Translations under genes and position numbers: made by a program
Shown: positions 17,509-26,136 of the stretch, piece after piece
Numbering within the stretch: the first letter of the stretch is position 1
How the letters are laid out: each line of letters begins with the position of its first letter
NCBI GenBank assembly: GCA_029855935.1
Contig: JAGSHN010000012.1
Coordinates: forward strand, 186,001-250,000
Direction: 5' to 3'
DNA: 64,000 nucleotides
Origin: Candidatus Thorarchaeota archaeon
GTDB lineage: Archaea > Asgardarchaeota > Thorarchaeia > Thorarchaeales > Thorarchaeaceae
The notes under the pieces: model-generated
What the model was told of the DNA's origin: nothing
Seen by the model: only the letters and a program-made list of their open reading frames with translations
The model's database searches: none

Positions 17509-17823
17509 TCATCCCCATATGGTCCTGAACCATTCCTCCGCGTCCTTTCCGAACTCGAGCCTGATTGACCCACTTACGACGCTCGGTTCTTCATCTCCCT
17601 TCACAATCTCGAAGTTCATTGCTGCTATTCTCACAGCCTTCTTCTCAAGCCACATATTGCCGATGTTGCGCGCGTGAATGCGGACTGTTCTCTTGTCGTC
17701 GGATATCTGTAGTAGGAGGTCCTCGTAGACCACGTCGGCCTTCATCTTGAACTTCGATTCGCGGAAGTCCCCCATGTGGGTTTCAAGGTTGAAGAACTCG
17801 GCCTTGACCTTCTCCGCTCTCAT
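17509..17823 (-). CDS. Small conserved-looking protein, function unknown
   Basis: A 104-residue soluble protein of alternating polar and hydrophobic strands, probably mostly beta, with charged segments (DFRESKFKMKADVVYEDLLLQI, then RTVRIHARNIGNMWLEKKAVRIAAMNFEIV). No Cys pairs, signal peptide or membrane segment. I do not recognise the family. It lies upstream of glnA on the same strand with about 95 bp between, which contain the putative glnA TATA box, so it is probably a separate transcript. Confidence 0.6.
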   Translation of the reverse strand: MRAEKVKAEFFNLETHMGDFRESKFKMKADVVYEDLLLQISDDKRTVRIHARNIGNMWLEKKAVRIAAMNFEIVKGDEEPSVVSGSIRLEFGKDAEEWFRTIWG

Positions 17824-17941
17824 TGCAAATCACTTGAGCAGGGGTGATGATGCCCTCTTAAGACTGACGACAGGCCTGCACATCGCTGCTACAGGCTTTG
17901 TGGCCACAACACAGAAACGTTAGAACATCATACTCCTTGAT

Positions 17942-18766
17942 GTGCAGCACATTCCTGAGGGCATTCACATAGGTACTAGCGGATGGTCCTATCCTGATGA
18001 CTGGGTAGGAGTCTTCTATCAGTCACGAGACTCGCTATTGCAGCAGTATCTGAGATATTTCTACACGGCCGAGATCAACTCGACCTTCTACGCTTTGCCA
18101 CAGCGGGGTTTCATTCGTCACCTGTCTCAGATTGAGAGTCCACGTGTATTCTTCTCAGCGAAACTCCCACGCGCTATCACTCACGATGCACGTCTCGTTC
18201 TGCAAGGCGAGGACGCACAGGTGATACACAGATTCTTCGACCTGATGCGTCCTCTTGCTGACAGACTTGCCTGTCTTCTAATCCAGCTGCCGCCATGGCC
18301 TCGTACCAAGATGGGCGACCTTGAGCAGTTTCTCTCCTCACTTGATGAGACTTTCAGGTATGCCATAGAGTTTAGGCATCACAGTTGGCTGGTCCCGGAG
18401 GTTCGCAAGGTGATTGAGGCATACAACATCGCTCAGGTTGTTGTGGACGAGCCTCTCTTGCCCGTCGACCTGACCGTCACCACAGACTTCGCGTATGTCC
18501 GATGGCACGGCCATGGTACCCGTATCTGGTACGACTATCGATACTCTACGGAGGAGCTCCAGCAGTGGGTCCCGCGTTTCAATGCTCTGCTCGATCAGGT
18601 CGGTACTGTTCTCGGGTATTTCAACAATCACTTCGAGGGCAATGCCGCTGTGAATGCACTTGAGATGCTTCATCTCCTCGGCTTGGCGAACAAGCTACAG
18701 GAGGCAAAGCTGGCACGAATGCATCGTCAGATGTCAGTTGATCAGACAACACTGGATGATCACTGA
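17942..18766 (+). CDS. DUF72 family TIM-barrel protein
   Basis: A 274-residue DUF72 protein. Family hallmarks are the N-terminal GTSGWSYPDDW, YFYTAEINSTFYALP (family E-x-N-x-T-F-Y), FSAKLPRAITH, LACLLIQLPP, YAIEFRHHSW (family E-F-R-H-x-S-W), YVRWHGHG, and the late YFNNHFEGNAAVNA (family F-N-N-x-x-x-G-x-A). The fold is a TIM barrel like AP endonuclease or xylose isomerase; the function is still undefined. GTG start at 17942. Confidence 0.9.
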   Translation: MQHIPEGIHIGTSGWSYPDDWVGVFYQSRDSLLQQYLRYFYTAEINSTFYALPQRGFIRHLSQIESPRVFFSAKLPRAITHDARLVLQGEDAQVIHRFFDLMRPLADRLACLLIQLPPWPRTKMGDLEQFLSSLDETFRYAIEFRHHSWLVPEVRKVIEAYNIAQVVVDEPLLPVDLTVTTDFAYVRWHGHGTRIWYDYRYSTEELQQWVPRFNALLDQVGTVLGYFNNHFEGNAAVNALEMLHLLGLANKLQEAKLARMHRQMSVDQTTLDDH

Positions 18767-18862
18767 TGACCACGTTTCATGTGGCGTCTGAGAGCCTCCT
18801 CACTGCCATCTCTCTCGAAACTCTAATAAGCCGAGCCCAGGTAGCGCGCGTCGGTGAGTTGG

Positions 18863-19069
18863 ATGGAAGAGGTCACAGAGGTCGCTATGGTCAAGTCGCC
18901 CGGTGACGGACGACGGCGCACGGGGCGGGGCTTCAGCCCAGGCGAGCTTAAGGAGGTCGGCCTCCGAGTGAGAGAGGCCCGTCGAAGAGGACTGCCCGTG
19001 GACCATCGCAGGAAGAGTGTCCATCCTGAGAACGTAGATGCGTTGCGTTCTTTCCTGTCGGAATCGTGA
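18863..19069 (+). CDS. rpl13e: Ribosomal protein eL13
   Basis: A 68-residue archaeal L13e-like large-subunit protein. Recognisable parts are [16 protein letters not shown], a basic helix ([17 protein letters not shown]) and [12 protein letters not shown], the short archaeal form of eukaryotic eL13. eL13 occurs in only part of the archaea, including Asgard and TACK lineages. ATG 18863 is chosen with GGTGAG 5 bp upstream; a GTG at 18854 is possible. The stop codon overlaps the GTG start of the PfkB kinase gene, suggesting translational coupling. Confidence 0.82.
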   Translation: MEEVTEVAMVKSPGDGRRRTGRGFSPGELKEVGLRVREARRRGLPVDHRRKSVHPENVDALRSFLSES

Positions 19070-20175
19070 GCTACGGCCACCGTGGGTCGGCTCGCGTCAG
19101 AGATGGACTCTGTGAGTTGGTCATCTTGACCGCTCCCACGACACTGCTCGAGGTGCTGTGCAACCCACCGGTTGTCCAGCGTCCTGTCATCATGCCTGAC
19201 TTCTTTGTCGATCATTTTGTCATTGGTGAATCGCTGGACGCCTTCATTGAGGGACTTAGACGTCTTGCTCAACAGGGCGGGGGCAATCTGATTGGCACCC
19301 GGCATATGTTGCGCCGAGGAGGGAACTCGGTCAACACCGCGTCGGCCCTGCTTCGACTCGGGGCTGATCCTGTGCTGATTGTGAAGACGAGCGCGCAGGG
19401 CCTATCACTGCTGAGAGCGCTCGTTGACCCGAATCTTGATCTATCGCACGTCAAGGCCACCGGGGCCCTCTCGTCGACTGTCTCGATTGAGCTGAACTAT
19501 GAGGACAGGCGGGTCAACTTGATGGTGAGCGACAGTGGCTCCGCGCGAGACTTCTCCATTCGTGACCTCACCGACTACGATGTCGGAGCCATTCGCGAGG
19601 CGGGGCTTGTTGCACTCTTATGCCTCAATCATAACGCGGACCCTGCACAGCTGGCGAACGACCTGTTCAGCCTCGTTCGTTCAGAGTCACAGGCGATGAC
19701 GTTCATGGACATTGGTGATCCCTCTGGACGGCCGGACATACTGCATCCTCTGCTCAGAAATGTCCTTGCTGAGGGTCTCGTGGACATCCTGAGCATCAAT
19801 GAGAACGAGATAGTCTGGCTTGCCCGAGCGATGGGTCGTGACCTCTCGTGGCAATCTGATGATGCGACGCTCCGTATGACTGGAGATGACATCTCTGAGG
19901 AGCTTGGCGTTCGAATCGACCTTCACACCCGAGGCTTTGTGTCGACGCATTGGAACGGAGAGGCTGTCCAAGTTGACACATTTCCTGTGGAGCCCCAAGT
20001 CACCTGTGGTGCGGGCGATGCGTGGAATGCGGGTGACATCTATGGATACCTGCTTCGTCTGGAGGTTTCGGACAGGCTGATGCTTGCCAATGCCGTTGCA
20101 GCACTGTACGTTTCATCCTCAGATGCCACTCATCCAACTAGGGAAGAGATCATCGAGTTCCTGACGGGAAGATGA
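19066..20175 (+). CDS. PfkB-family sugar/nucleoside kinase
   Basis: A 369-residue ribokinase-fold kinase. It has the N-terminal [11 protein letters not shown] and [16 protein letters not shown] (family substrate-binding G-G-x-x-x-N-x-A), the middle [13 protein letters not shown] (N-x-x-E), and the second signature [15 protein letters not shown] with the catalytic Asp of GAGD. It phosphorylates a sugar or nucleoside at a hydroxyl using ATP; the substrate is unknown. The GTG start overlaps the eL13 stop; a start at ATG 19192 would remove 42 N-terminal residues. Compare the degenerate PfkB relative at 31379. Confidence 0.85.
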   Translation: MSYGHRGSARVRDGLCELVILTAPTTLLEVLCNPPVVQRPVIMPDFFVDHFVIGESLDAFIEGLRRLAQQGGGNLIGTRHMLRRGGNSVNTASALLRLGADPVLIVKTSAQGLSLLRALVDPNLDLSHVKATGALSSTVSIELNYEDRRVNLMVSDSGSARDFSIRDLTDYDVGAIREAGLVALLCLNHNADPAQLANDLFSLVRSESQAMTFMDIGDPSGRPDILHPLLRNVLAEGLVDILSINENEIVWLARAMGRDLSWQSDDATLRMTGDDISEELGVRIDLHTRGFVSTHWNGEAVQVDTFPVEPQVTCGAGDAWNAGDIYGYLLRLEVSDRLMLANAVAALYVSSSDATHPTREEIIEFLTGR

Positions 20176-20311
20176 GGCTGCTGCTCAAGGCGGGCGAGTC
20201 CTCAGCGGCCTCATTGGCGTTGTTTCTGCAAGCGCGGTACGGCAGTCTGCGATGCTCGTGGTGGCAAGTTTCATATGTCGGATGTCATAGTTCCCCGCGT
20301 ATGCTGAGGAA

Positions 20312-21241
20312 ATGTCTCAGGCGGAGCGGCCCAGGATGGACTTGGAACGTGCTCTGACCAAGCTCAGATACGACGACGAGGTCAGTGGATACGCTCTCAT
20401 CACCAACGATGGCGAGCCGTTCCTGTCCTTCTCGCTGCCTGAGGAGATACTCCCCAGTATCCGCGGTGCGATGAAGATACACTCTACATCCTTGAAGCTA
20501 ATGAACATCATGGCCGGCCCCTGGACAGTTGTCTTGGCTCGCGTCAATCCTGACTGGGTCCTTGCGACGGTCTTTGCAGAGGTGCAGTTGGGTATTGCGC
20601 TCCAGAAGACGCGCGATGTAGTGCGTCTTCTTGAACAGGTGAAGCTGCCTCCGCCCCCGTCTGCAAGACCTGCAGAATCGGCTGCTGAGGTCCCAACGAC
20701 CGCTGAGGCCCCGGGGGCAACGGAGCCAGCACTATCTGAAGAGCCCGCGGTCGCTCCCGCTAAGAAGACAAGGGTGACTCACGGTTGTGTGGTACATCGC
20801 GGACCGAGGTACGCCGAGGCGATGCGTCTGGGATCGGAGTTGAACCACAGGCTGCGTGATCTTGGAGCGTTCGCCATTGATGTCCTGCTCCTTGTCGACG
20901 AGGAGCGGACCGTGTTCAAGATTGCAGAGACCCTTGCAAGGTCTGTTGACAAGGTCATCGAGGTCGTGCGCTGGTCTGTATCGAACCAGATTGTCACCGT
21001 GGAGTGCCCGGAGGAACAGGAGTCTGGCGAGCGTGTCATTGTCGAGGTCCCCATCTTTGAGGGCGAGCTAAGCAAGGCCAAAGCTGAGCACAGGCCTGTC
21101 CTGGAGCTCTGCAAAGGGGAGTTGACTCTCAATGAGATTGCCAATCAACTCGGGATGACATACTTTGAGGCAATGCAGTGCATCCTTCCGTACCGCGGCA
21201 AGACTCTACGCTTTGTTAGCACCAGTCGTGTAGTTTCGTAG
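20312..21241 (+). CDS. Roadblock/LC7-domain protein with C-terminal winged-helix-like region (paralogue 1)
   Basis: A 309-residue protein. Residues about 9-105 fit a Roadblock/LC7 domain (DLERALTKLRYDDEVSGYAL, GEPFLSF, then WTVVLARV and LATVFAEVQLGIAL, ending in helix TRDVVRLLEQV). A Pro/Ala/Glu linker follows (about 110-150). The C-terminal 150 residues contain two similar helical units, the second starting IFEGELSKAKAEHRPVLELC; this architecture recurs in the protein at 23124. Roadblock proteins often act as small-GTPase scaffolds or activators (MglB, Ragulator). It is followed 15 bp later by a V4R gene. ATG 20336 is an alternative start that aligns better with the paralogue. Confidence 0.75.
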   Translation: MSQAERPRMDLERALTKLRYDDEVSGYALITNDGEPFLSFSLPEEILPSIRGAMKIHSTSLKLMNIMAGPWTVVLARVNPDWVLATVFAEVQLGIALQKTRDVVRLLEQVKLPPPPSARPAESAAEVPTTAEAPGATEPALSEEPAVAPAKKTRVTHGCVVHRGPRYAEAMRLGSELNHRLRDLGAFAIDVLLLVDEERTVFKIAETLARSVDKVIEVVRWSVSNQIVTVECPEEQESGERVIVEVPIFEGELSKAKAEHRPVLELCKGELTLNEIANQLGMTYFEAMQCILPYRGKTLRFVSTSRVVS

Positions 21242-21256
21242 TGGAGGTGACGAGAG

Positions 21257-21763
21257 ATGGGAGTGAAAGGAAAACTCGCGTGGACATTAAAGATTGACAA
21301 AGTGGCGAAGCCACTGTTTCAGGCGACCTACCGAGAGCTGATGAACACGCTCATACAGACGTGCGACAATATCGAAGAGGTCAACAGGCGAATGAAGGAG
21401 ATTGGCTTTCGCGTTGGACAGGACCTGTTGATGGAGTACGCAGACAAGATACGAAAGCACGCCTCGACATTCGTGGAGTTCAGCAAGACACTTCAGCTCG
21501 CCTACAAGGTGAACAGCGGACAGGAGTTTACCGATGTGTGGATCAGTGAGGACGGTCGCGTGATCAAATATACTGACGACCATTGTGTGTTGTGTGAGGG
21601 CGTGGAGATTCGCGACATGCCCGGACTCCAGTATTGCGGTCTCATCTCCGGCGTGTTTCAAGCGGTCATGGACCTGCGTGGATTCAAGGCCGAGGCCTAT
21701 CAGGAGTCCTGTCGCGCGATTGGCGACTCCACCTGTCGCTGGACCATCCGGCTTCTTGAGTGA
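21257..21763 (+). CDS. V4R-domain protein (Bet3/TRAPP-like fold), copy 1
   Basis: A 168-residue protein with an N-terminal helical part (helices around residues 18-90) and a C-terminal V4R region with DDHCVLCEGVEI, PGLQYCGLISGVFQAVMD and SCRAIGDSTCRWTIRL. V4R (4-vinyl reductase) domains share the fold of the TRAPP subunit Bet3 and often bind a small ligand or metal; the paired Cys (CVLC and C-x6-C) suggest metal binding. A strong GGAGGTGA Shine-Dalgarno precedes the ATG. The gene is 15 bp downstream of the first roadblock gene, so the two are very likely co-expressed. Confidence 0.8.
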   Translation: MGVKGKLAWTLKIDKVAKPLFQATYRELMNTLIQTCDNIEEVNRRMKEIGFRVGQDLLMEYADKIRKHASTFVEFSKTLQLAYKVNSGQEFTDVWISEDGRVIKYTDDHCVLCEGVEIRDMPGLQYCGLISGVFQAVMDLRGFKAEAYQESCRAIGDSTCRWTIRLLE

Positions 21764-21851
21764 CCCCTAGTGGGCTAGCGAACATGTATAAATGGCGGGA
21801 GGTATCATGCAGTGGTGAAACGGTCCACGGAGACCAAGAGGAGGCAATGGA

Positions 21852-22352
21852 ATGGGACAGATCTCTGGCACGCTTGTGGGAATGGTCGTCGCGTTCCTTA
21901 TCACGTTCCTGATACTCATGTTTGGTGGTTCGATTCACGAGGATCTCATCCCCCCTGAGATCGTCGCGGACTTTCTTAGCAGGCCTGATCTTGAGCTCAA
22001 GCTTGCAGTGGTGGGAACAGTGATGTATCCACCCTACCTGGGGATGCAGCTTGGTTTCGGCGCTCAGGGTTCCACAATCCTGATGTTCCTCGCCTGGGGA
22101 ACCGGCGGTCTTATTGCTGGAGCTCTGTCTCGCGAGATCATTCCCGGCGTATTCGCAGCCATCTTCGCAGTCATCATCGGTGCGTTTCTGATGTGGCTGC
22201 TGATATTCTTTATCAGCACAACTGACTTCATGGCAATCTTTGGGGGCACTTCAATGTTGCTCCTTCAATTCGTTCTTGAGGGTGCTATATATCCCGCAAT
22301 TGCTGCAGTCGTGGGGAGTCTCCTCGGGAGCGGTGTCACGCGTGAGCGGTGA
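21852..22352 (+). CDS. Four-helix membrane protein, unknown function
   Basis: A 166-residue integral membrane protein with about four hydrophobic segments (near residues 5-27, 72-92, 97-120 and 128-158) and few charges. The first two segments are separated by an acidic/polar loop of about 40 residues. No family recognised. It follows the roadblock/V4R pair after about 90 bp and overlaps the end of the minus-strand membrane-protein gene by 17 bp. It might anchor the neighbouring soluble proteins to the membrane, which is a guess from position only. Confidence 0.65.
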   Translation: MGQISGTLVGMVVAFLITFLILMFGGSIHEDLIPPEIVADFLSRPDLELKLAVVGTVMYPPYLGMQLGFGAQGSTILMFLAWGTGGLIAGALSREIIPGVFAAIFAVIIGAFLMWLLIFFISTTDFMAIFGGTSMLLLQFVLEGAIYPAIAAVVGSLLGSGVTRER

Positions 22353-22983
22353 TGGTGTCGCAATCATCTTCAGTGCCCAGCTCGCGTCCGCACTCAGAGC
22401 ATATCAGGGGTCGGGACTTGAACACCGCCCCGCACTCGCATCTGGTGAGTATCGACTCGGGGGGAGGCACGGTTCCCCCACGCGTCAACACCTCAACGGC
22501 AATGCTGGTCGGGAGGATGGTGACAAGGCTGACCTGGGAGAGCAGAATCCCCTGTGCGAAGACTAGGAACAGTGTCGTATTTCTCTCGGGAGAGTCCCAC
22601 AGCGACGGGTTAGAGATCAATAGCGCAGCAATGGCAAGAGCTGAGAGAACGGCTCCCAGCCACAGAGATGATCTGACGCTATTCCACCCTCTCTTGGCCA
22701 CGACTCCTGCGATGACGCCCATCAACAGCCAGGTAGGAAGATGCGTCAACGGGTTTAGCACGTGATCAACCACGCCCTGAACGCTGAGAAGATATTCTCC
22801 TCCCCGCAGGATGCGTGTCAGCACATCCGTAGAGCCTCTTATGCCTGACACCCAGACATCTGTGAGATAGGCTCCTACCAGTGCCGCGGCCAGCGCACCA
22901 CCAAAGTTTCTCATCTCTCTCGACCTGTGATGTTGTCTGTGGCGCGGTCTTCCGCCCCTCTGGTGTGGGCTGTTGTCAGCCAT
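22336..22983 (-). CDS. Membrane protein with C-terminal zinc ribbon
   Basis: A 215-residue protein. A basic, His/Arg-rich N terminus (about residues 1-25) precedes roughly four hydrophobic segments (about 28-43, 72-90, 103-124 and 133-160). The C terminus has a zinc ribbon of the form CECG-x9-CSECG (about 187-203). The arrangement recalls membrane proteins with a cytoplasmic zinc-ribbon tail, function unknown. It is the only minus-strand gene inside the roadblock/V4R region and ends tail-to-tail with the four-helix membrane protein. Confidence 0.65.
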   Translation of the reverse strand: MADNSPHQRGGRPRHRQHHRSREMRNFGGALAAALVGAYLTDVWVSGIRGSTDVLTRILRGGEYLLSVQGVVDHVLNPLTHLPTWLLMGVIAGVVAKRGWNSVRSSLWLGAVLSALAIAALLISNPSLWDSPERNTTLFLVFAQGILLSQVSLVTILPTSIAVEVLTRGGTVPPPESILTRCECGAVFKSRPLICSECGRELGTEDDCDTITAHA

Positions 22984-23123
22984 TTAATGTTTCTGAACTG
23001 TGAGGTCACAACTCATTCGCCACAACTCGCAGACACGTCACCGCAATCCTTTTCTGATGTGCCTCCTCCCATATTCTCGAAGGCGACACGCCAGCGCCAG
23101 GGACCACAAGGTGTGTATCTGAC

Positions 23124-24089
23124 ATGTCCGGCGACCTTGAAAGAGCGTTATCCAAGCTCAGGTTTGATGATCAGGTCATTGGCTACTCCCTGATGACCAA
23201 GGGTGGCAGGCCGTTTGTCAGCTTTTCCTTTCCAGACGACCTTTTCCCGCGTGTCAAGGAGAGCATCAGCCTGTACAAGACCGACCTGAGACTAATGACC
23301 ATCGATACGGACAAGGGCCTTGTGGTTCTCGCTCCGGTCGACGACAACTGGATACTCACAGTCCTGTATGTTCCCGAGCTACAGCTGGGGTTGGCGATTG
23401 CCAAGACCAAGAACGTCCTGCGGATGCTTGAGGGGATCGAGCTGCCCCCGCCGCCTGAAGAGTTCGAGGAGGCCGTAGAGTCCAACTTGGAGGTTCTAGA
23501 GAGCATTGCGATGCAGGCCGCCTCCACCGCTGCTGAGGCGGCACCGACTGTCGAGGAGCCCGCCCCTGCTCCTGCTCAAGAGGCAGAGGAGCTCTCTCCT
23601 GAAGACTTTGTCGTAACATCCGATACTGTCCCCAAGAAGGGCGAGGCATATGCAACAGCTCTCTCTCTCGACTCTGACCTATATGATGAGATGAGAAAGG
23701 CCTACCGCAACTTCGGCTTTGACATCCTCATGCTCGTCGACGGGCGGTCCACGGTTGCAGCCATCGCAGACGCAATGTTCCAGCCTGTTGTCAAGGTGGC
23801 CGAGGTACTGAAATGGGCTGCCTCGAAGCGGATAGTAGAGCTTCCGAGAGCTGGTGAGGCGGCAGCGGAGGGGGTCACGAAGAAGCCGTCCCGTTTTGTC
23901 AAGTGTCCGCGATTCGAGGGCGACCTCTCAAAGGTGAAGCCCGACCACCTGGCGGTTGTGCGGCTGTGTGACGGCACACGGACGACGGAACAGATTGCCG
24001 AAGCCGCCGGGATACCTGCTCCGCGGGTCATCCACATTGTGGCGCTGTACCGCAAGCACGGTATGAAAATGATTGGCAAGACCATCTAA
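23124..24089 (+). CDS. Roadblock/LC7-domain protein with C-terminal winged-helix-like region (paralogue 2)
   Basis: A 321-residue paralogue of the 20312 protein. Residues about 4-105 form the Roadblock/LC7 domain (DLERALSKLRFDDQVIGYSL, GRPFVSF, WILTVLYVPELQLGLAI). An Ala/Glu/Pro-rich linker (about 115-165) and the same C-terminal region follow, including YDEMRKAYRNFGFDILMLVDG and RFEGDLSKVKPDHLAVVRLCDG. The second unit looks like a winged-helix-type fold (TTEQIAEAAGIPAPRVIHIV). It is followed 36 bp later by a second V4R gene, repeating the roadblock-V4R arrangement. Duplication of the module is inferred. Confidence 0.75.
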   Translation: MSGDLERALSKLRFDDQVIGYSLMTKGGRPFVSFSFPDDLFPRVKESISLYKTDLRLMTIDTDKGLVVLAPVDDNWILTVLYVPELQLGLAIAKTKNVLRMLEGIELPPPPEEFEEAVESNLEVLESIAMQAASTAAEAAPTVEEPAPAPAQEAEELSPEDFVVTSDTVPKKGEAYATALSLDSDLYDEMRKAYRNFGFDILMLVDGRSTVAAIADAMFQPVVKVAEVLKWAASKRIVELPRAGEAAAEGVTKKPSRFVKCPRFEGDLSKVKPDHLAVVRLCDGTRTTEQIAEAAGIPAPRVIHIVALYRKHGMKMIGKTI

Positions 24090-24125
24090 TTCCTCAAACC
24101 CGACACACACCAGAGGTTCAAGGCA

Positions 24126-24599
24126 ATGGCGCGAATAGAGAACCCCCTACTTTTGAGCATCTACGGTCAGCTAGTGGACAAGATTCTTGCTGAAACGCAG
24201 AACATCGAAGAGGCCAATGAGCGTCTCCGTGAGCTTGGTCGCACTATGGCCGAGCAAATCTATCTCACCACGGACATCGTTGAGAAGACCAAGGACGAGG
24301 TCCTCACGAGAGAAGATGTTGCGAAGTTGGTTGAGGTGGTCTTCAGGGTTCTATTTGACCGCAAGCCCACAGAGATTGACATGGAAACGGCCCGCGGTTC
24401 TGTCCGGGTGAGCGACTCGAACTGCGTCTGGTGTCAGGACGTGAACTTGGAGGGGATGCCCGGTTTTGGCTACTGCGAAGTCTTCAGCGGCATTCTTGAG
24501 GCAATACTGAAGTACAAGGGCGTGGATGCACGTGTCTTCGAGGAGACTTGCAGGGCCACAGGAGGCGTGACCTGCTCCTGGAATGTACGTCTCGTATGA
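24126..24599 (+). CDS. V4R-domain protein (Bet3/TRAPP-like fold), copy 2
   Basis: A 157-residue protein, clearly paralogous to the 21257 gene product. N-terminal helices (about residues 8-80, including QNIEEANERLRELG, parallel to NIEEVNRRMKEIG in copy 1) lead to the V4R region with DSNCVWCQDVNLEGMPGFGYCEVFSGILEAIL and CRATGGVTCSWNVRL. The CVWC pair and the C-x6-C near the end are kept. It sits directly after roadblock paralogue 2. Confidence 0.8.
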   Translation: MARIENPLLLSIYGQLVDKILAETQNIEEANERLRELGRTMAEQIYLTTDIVEKTKDEVLTREDVAKLVEVVFRVLFDRKPTEIDMETARGSVRVSDSNCVWCQDVNLEGMPGFGYCEVFSGILEAILKYKGVDARVFEETCRATGGVTCSWNVRLV

Positions 24600-24683
24600 T
24601 GGAGAAGACTCCGTGGCAGCCCATGTCACAGGAAAGCACTTATCCCCGGCTGTGGACGGGGTATCTGCCCGGAGGTATCTGAA

Positions 24684-25232
24684 ATGTCTAAAGAGCCTGA
24701 GGTTATCAAGTGGTGGCGTGGTAGGCTCAAGGAGCGCGACCTGATGCGTGCGTTCTTTGCCAAGACGTGGACGAAGATTGGAAACAGAATCGCAGTTATG
24801 TTCCCGGAGAGAGTACGTGATCTCTACTACAGCGCGGGACGGCTTGCTGGGCTTGAGGCGCAACAGGAGTACTTCAGGATTGGAAAGCAGAAGCCGCCTG
24901 GGGACTTCAAGGGCATCGTAGAATTCATCAAGATGGCCCTCTCCACCATCATTGTCCCCTTTGGAGATGTCGAGATCCAGAAGCTCTACAAGCTCTGGCT
25001 TGATGAAGAGGCCATAATTGAGATTCGTGACAACCCTTATGCATCGGGTCTTCACAGCGAAGAGCCCTCGTGCTATTTCCTCAGGGGTTTCATTGAGGCT
25101 GTTCTTGAATACCTGACAGACTTCAATAGAATCGAGTACGAGACGCTAACGGTCGTCGAGGAAACTTGTATAGCCACGGGAGCTCCATCTTGTACATTCC
25201 ACCTCAAGTTGACATACCCCGCCAAAGGCTGA
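24684..25232 (+). CDS. V4R-domain protein (Bet3/TRAPP-like fold), copy 3
   Basis: A 182-residue, more divergent V4R protein. The N terminus is longer and more basic (about residues 1-60), followed by a helical core and a V4R region with EPSCYFLRGFIEAVLEYLT and VVEETCIATGAPSCTFHLKL. The C-x6-C pair is conserved, but the upstream CxxC of copies 1 and 2 is reduced to a single Cys. Shine-Dalgarno GGAGG lies 8 nt before the ATG. It ends the roadblock/V4R cluster. Confidence 0.78.
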   Translation: MSKEPEVIKWWRGRLKERDLMRAFFAKTWTKIGNRIAVMFPERVRDLYYSAGRLAGLEAQQEYFRIGKQKPPGDFKGIVEFIKMALSTIIVPFGDVEIQKLYKLWLDEEAIIEIRDNPYASGLHSEEPSCYFLRGFIEAVLEYLTDFNRIEYETLTVVEETCIATGAPSCTFHLKLTYPAKG

Positions 25233-25306
25233 CCCCGACTGGTACAAGCGTTGCCCAAACACATACCTTAACTTCAAACTTTGAGAAGGAGCGTAGAGGT
25301 GGTGCT

Positions 25307-26035
25307 ATGCGTCGCTCTGCAGCTTTACTCTGTCTGGCCTTTGCAATGACCGGGATAGTAATTCTACTCAACTTCCAGCTGCAGACCGGCAGCGACGCTC
25401 TCGCTCTCCACGATGCGAGTCCCTCTGTTCCAGCCAGTGGAAGTGGTCTTGCAGTCGCTCCGTTCGGTCTTGCTCTTGGGACGATGCCCCTCAATACTTG
25501 GACATCAGGTTCTCTATTGCTCTCCGGAGGATGCCTGTTTGTCATCGCGACTGTGGAGGTCGGAGTGCCATCTGGGAGAGCACAGTCGTTGCGAGAACGC
25601 GTTGTCGGCGAGATTGCTGCAAATCCGGGGATTCATCTCAGGGAGCTGTTGCGGAGCGTCGGCTGTGCGATGGGTGCACTACAATACCACGTGAAAAACC
25701 TGGAGAGGGAGGGTCTGATAGTGTCTGTGAGGACGGGCAACTTGAAGCACTTCTTCGTTGCTGGCTTCTCGTCTGATGCGAACGTGCTGCGTCTGGTTGC
25801 TCTTCTCAGGAATCCGACAATTGCTGCCATTGTCAGAGAGTGTACCGCCTCCGGGCCGACTACGCAGGCCAGTCTGAGTAGAACACTGTCGATGGACAAG
25901 AGCCTCGTCTCCTACTATGTGGGTCTTCTACTCAAGGCAGGAGTGTTGAAGACGATTCCTGTGTTTGGAAGGGAACGCCCACTGACTCTGACCGACTGGG
26001 CTCGTGATGCCCTGAGTCAGTGGTCGGCACAGTGA
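25307..26035 (+). CDS. Membrane-anchored winged-helix transcription regulator
   Basis: A 242-residue protein. Two N-terminal hydrophobic segments (about residues 4-22 and 65-85) flank a short, probably extracytoplasmic loop. The cytoplasmic part has two winged-helix units: IAANPGIHLRELLRSVGCAMGALQYHVKNLEREGLI (about 103-140) and TQASLSRTLSMDKSLVSYYVGLLLKAGVL. Membrane-tethered tandem winged-helix proteins of this kind are known in archaea and are proposed to respond to envelope signals. ATG 25307 has an AGGTGGT Shine-Dalgarno. The downstream neighbours are an ABC exporter, which it may control. Confidence 0.75.
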   Translation: MRRSAALLCLAFAMTGIVILLNFQLQTGSDALALHDASPSVPASGSGLAVAPFGLALGTMPLNTWTSGSLLLSGGCLFVIATVEVGVPSGRAQSLRERVVGEIAANPGIHLRELLRSVGCAMGALQYHVKNLEREGLIVSVRTGNLKHFFVAGFSSDANVLRLVALLRNPTIAAIVRECTASGPTTQASLSRTLSMDKSLVSYYVGLLLKAGVLKTIPVFGRERPLTLTDWARDALSQWSAQ

Positions 26036-26136
26036 AGCGACCGATATTCCTATCTTCATCCTTATCTTGACGACTGTACCCAGTGCAACCCACTGTACCG
26101 GCAATCCAAGAAACACGTCACAGGAACGTATCCAAG

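Noticed and set aside
24351-25055. 234-residue minus-strand ORF
   Set aside because: Antisense to the V4R genes and the gap between them; no motif.
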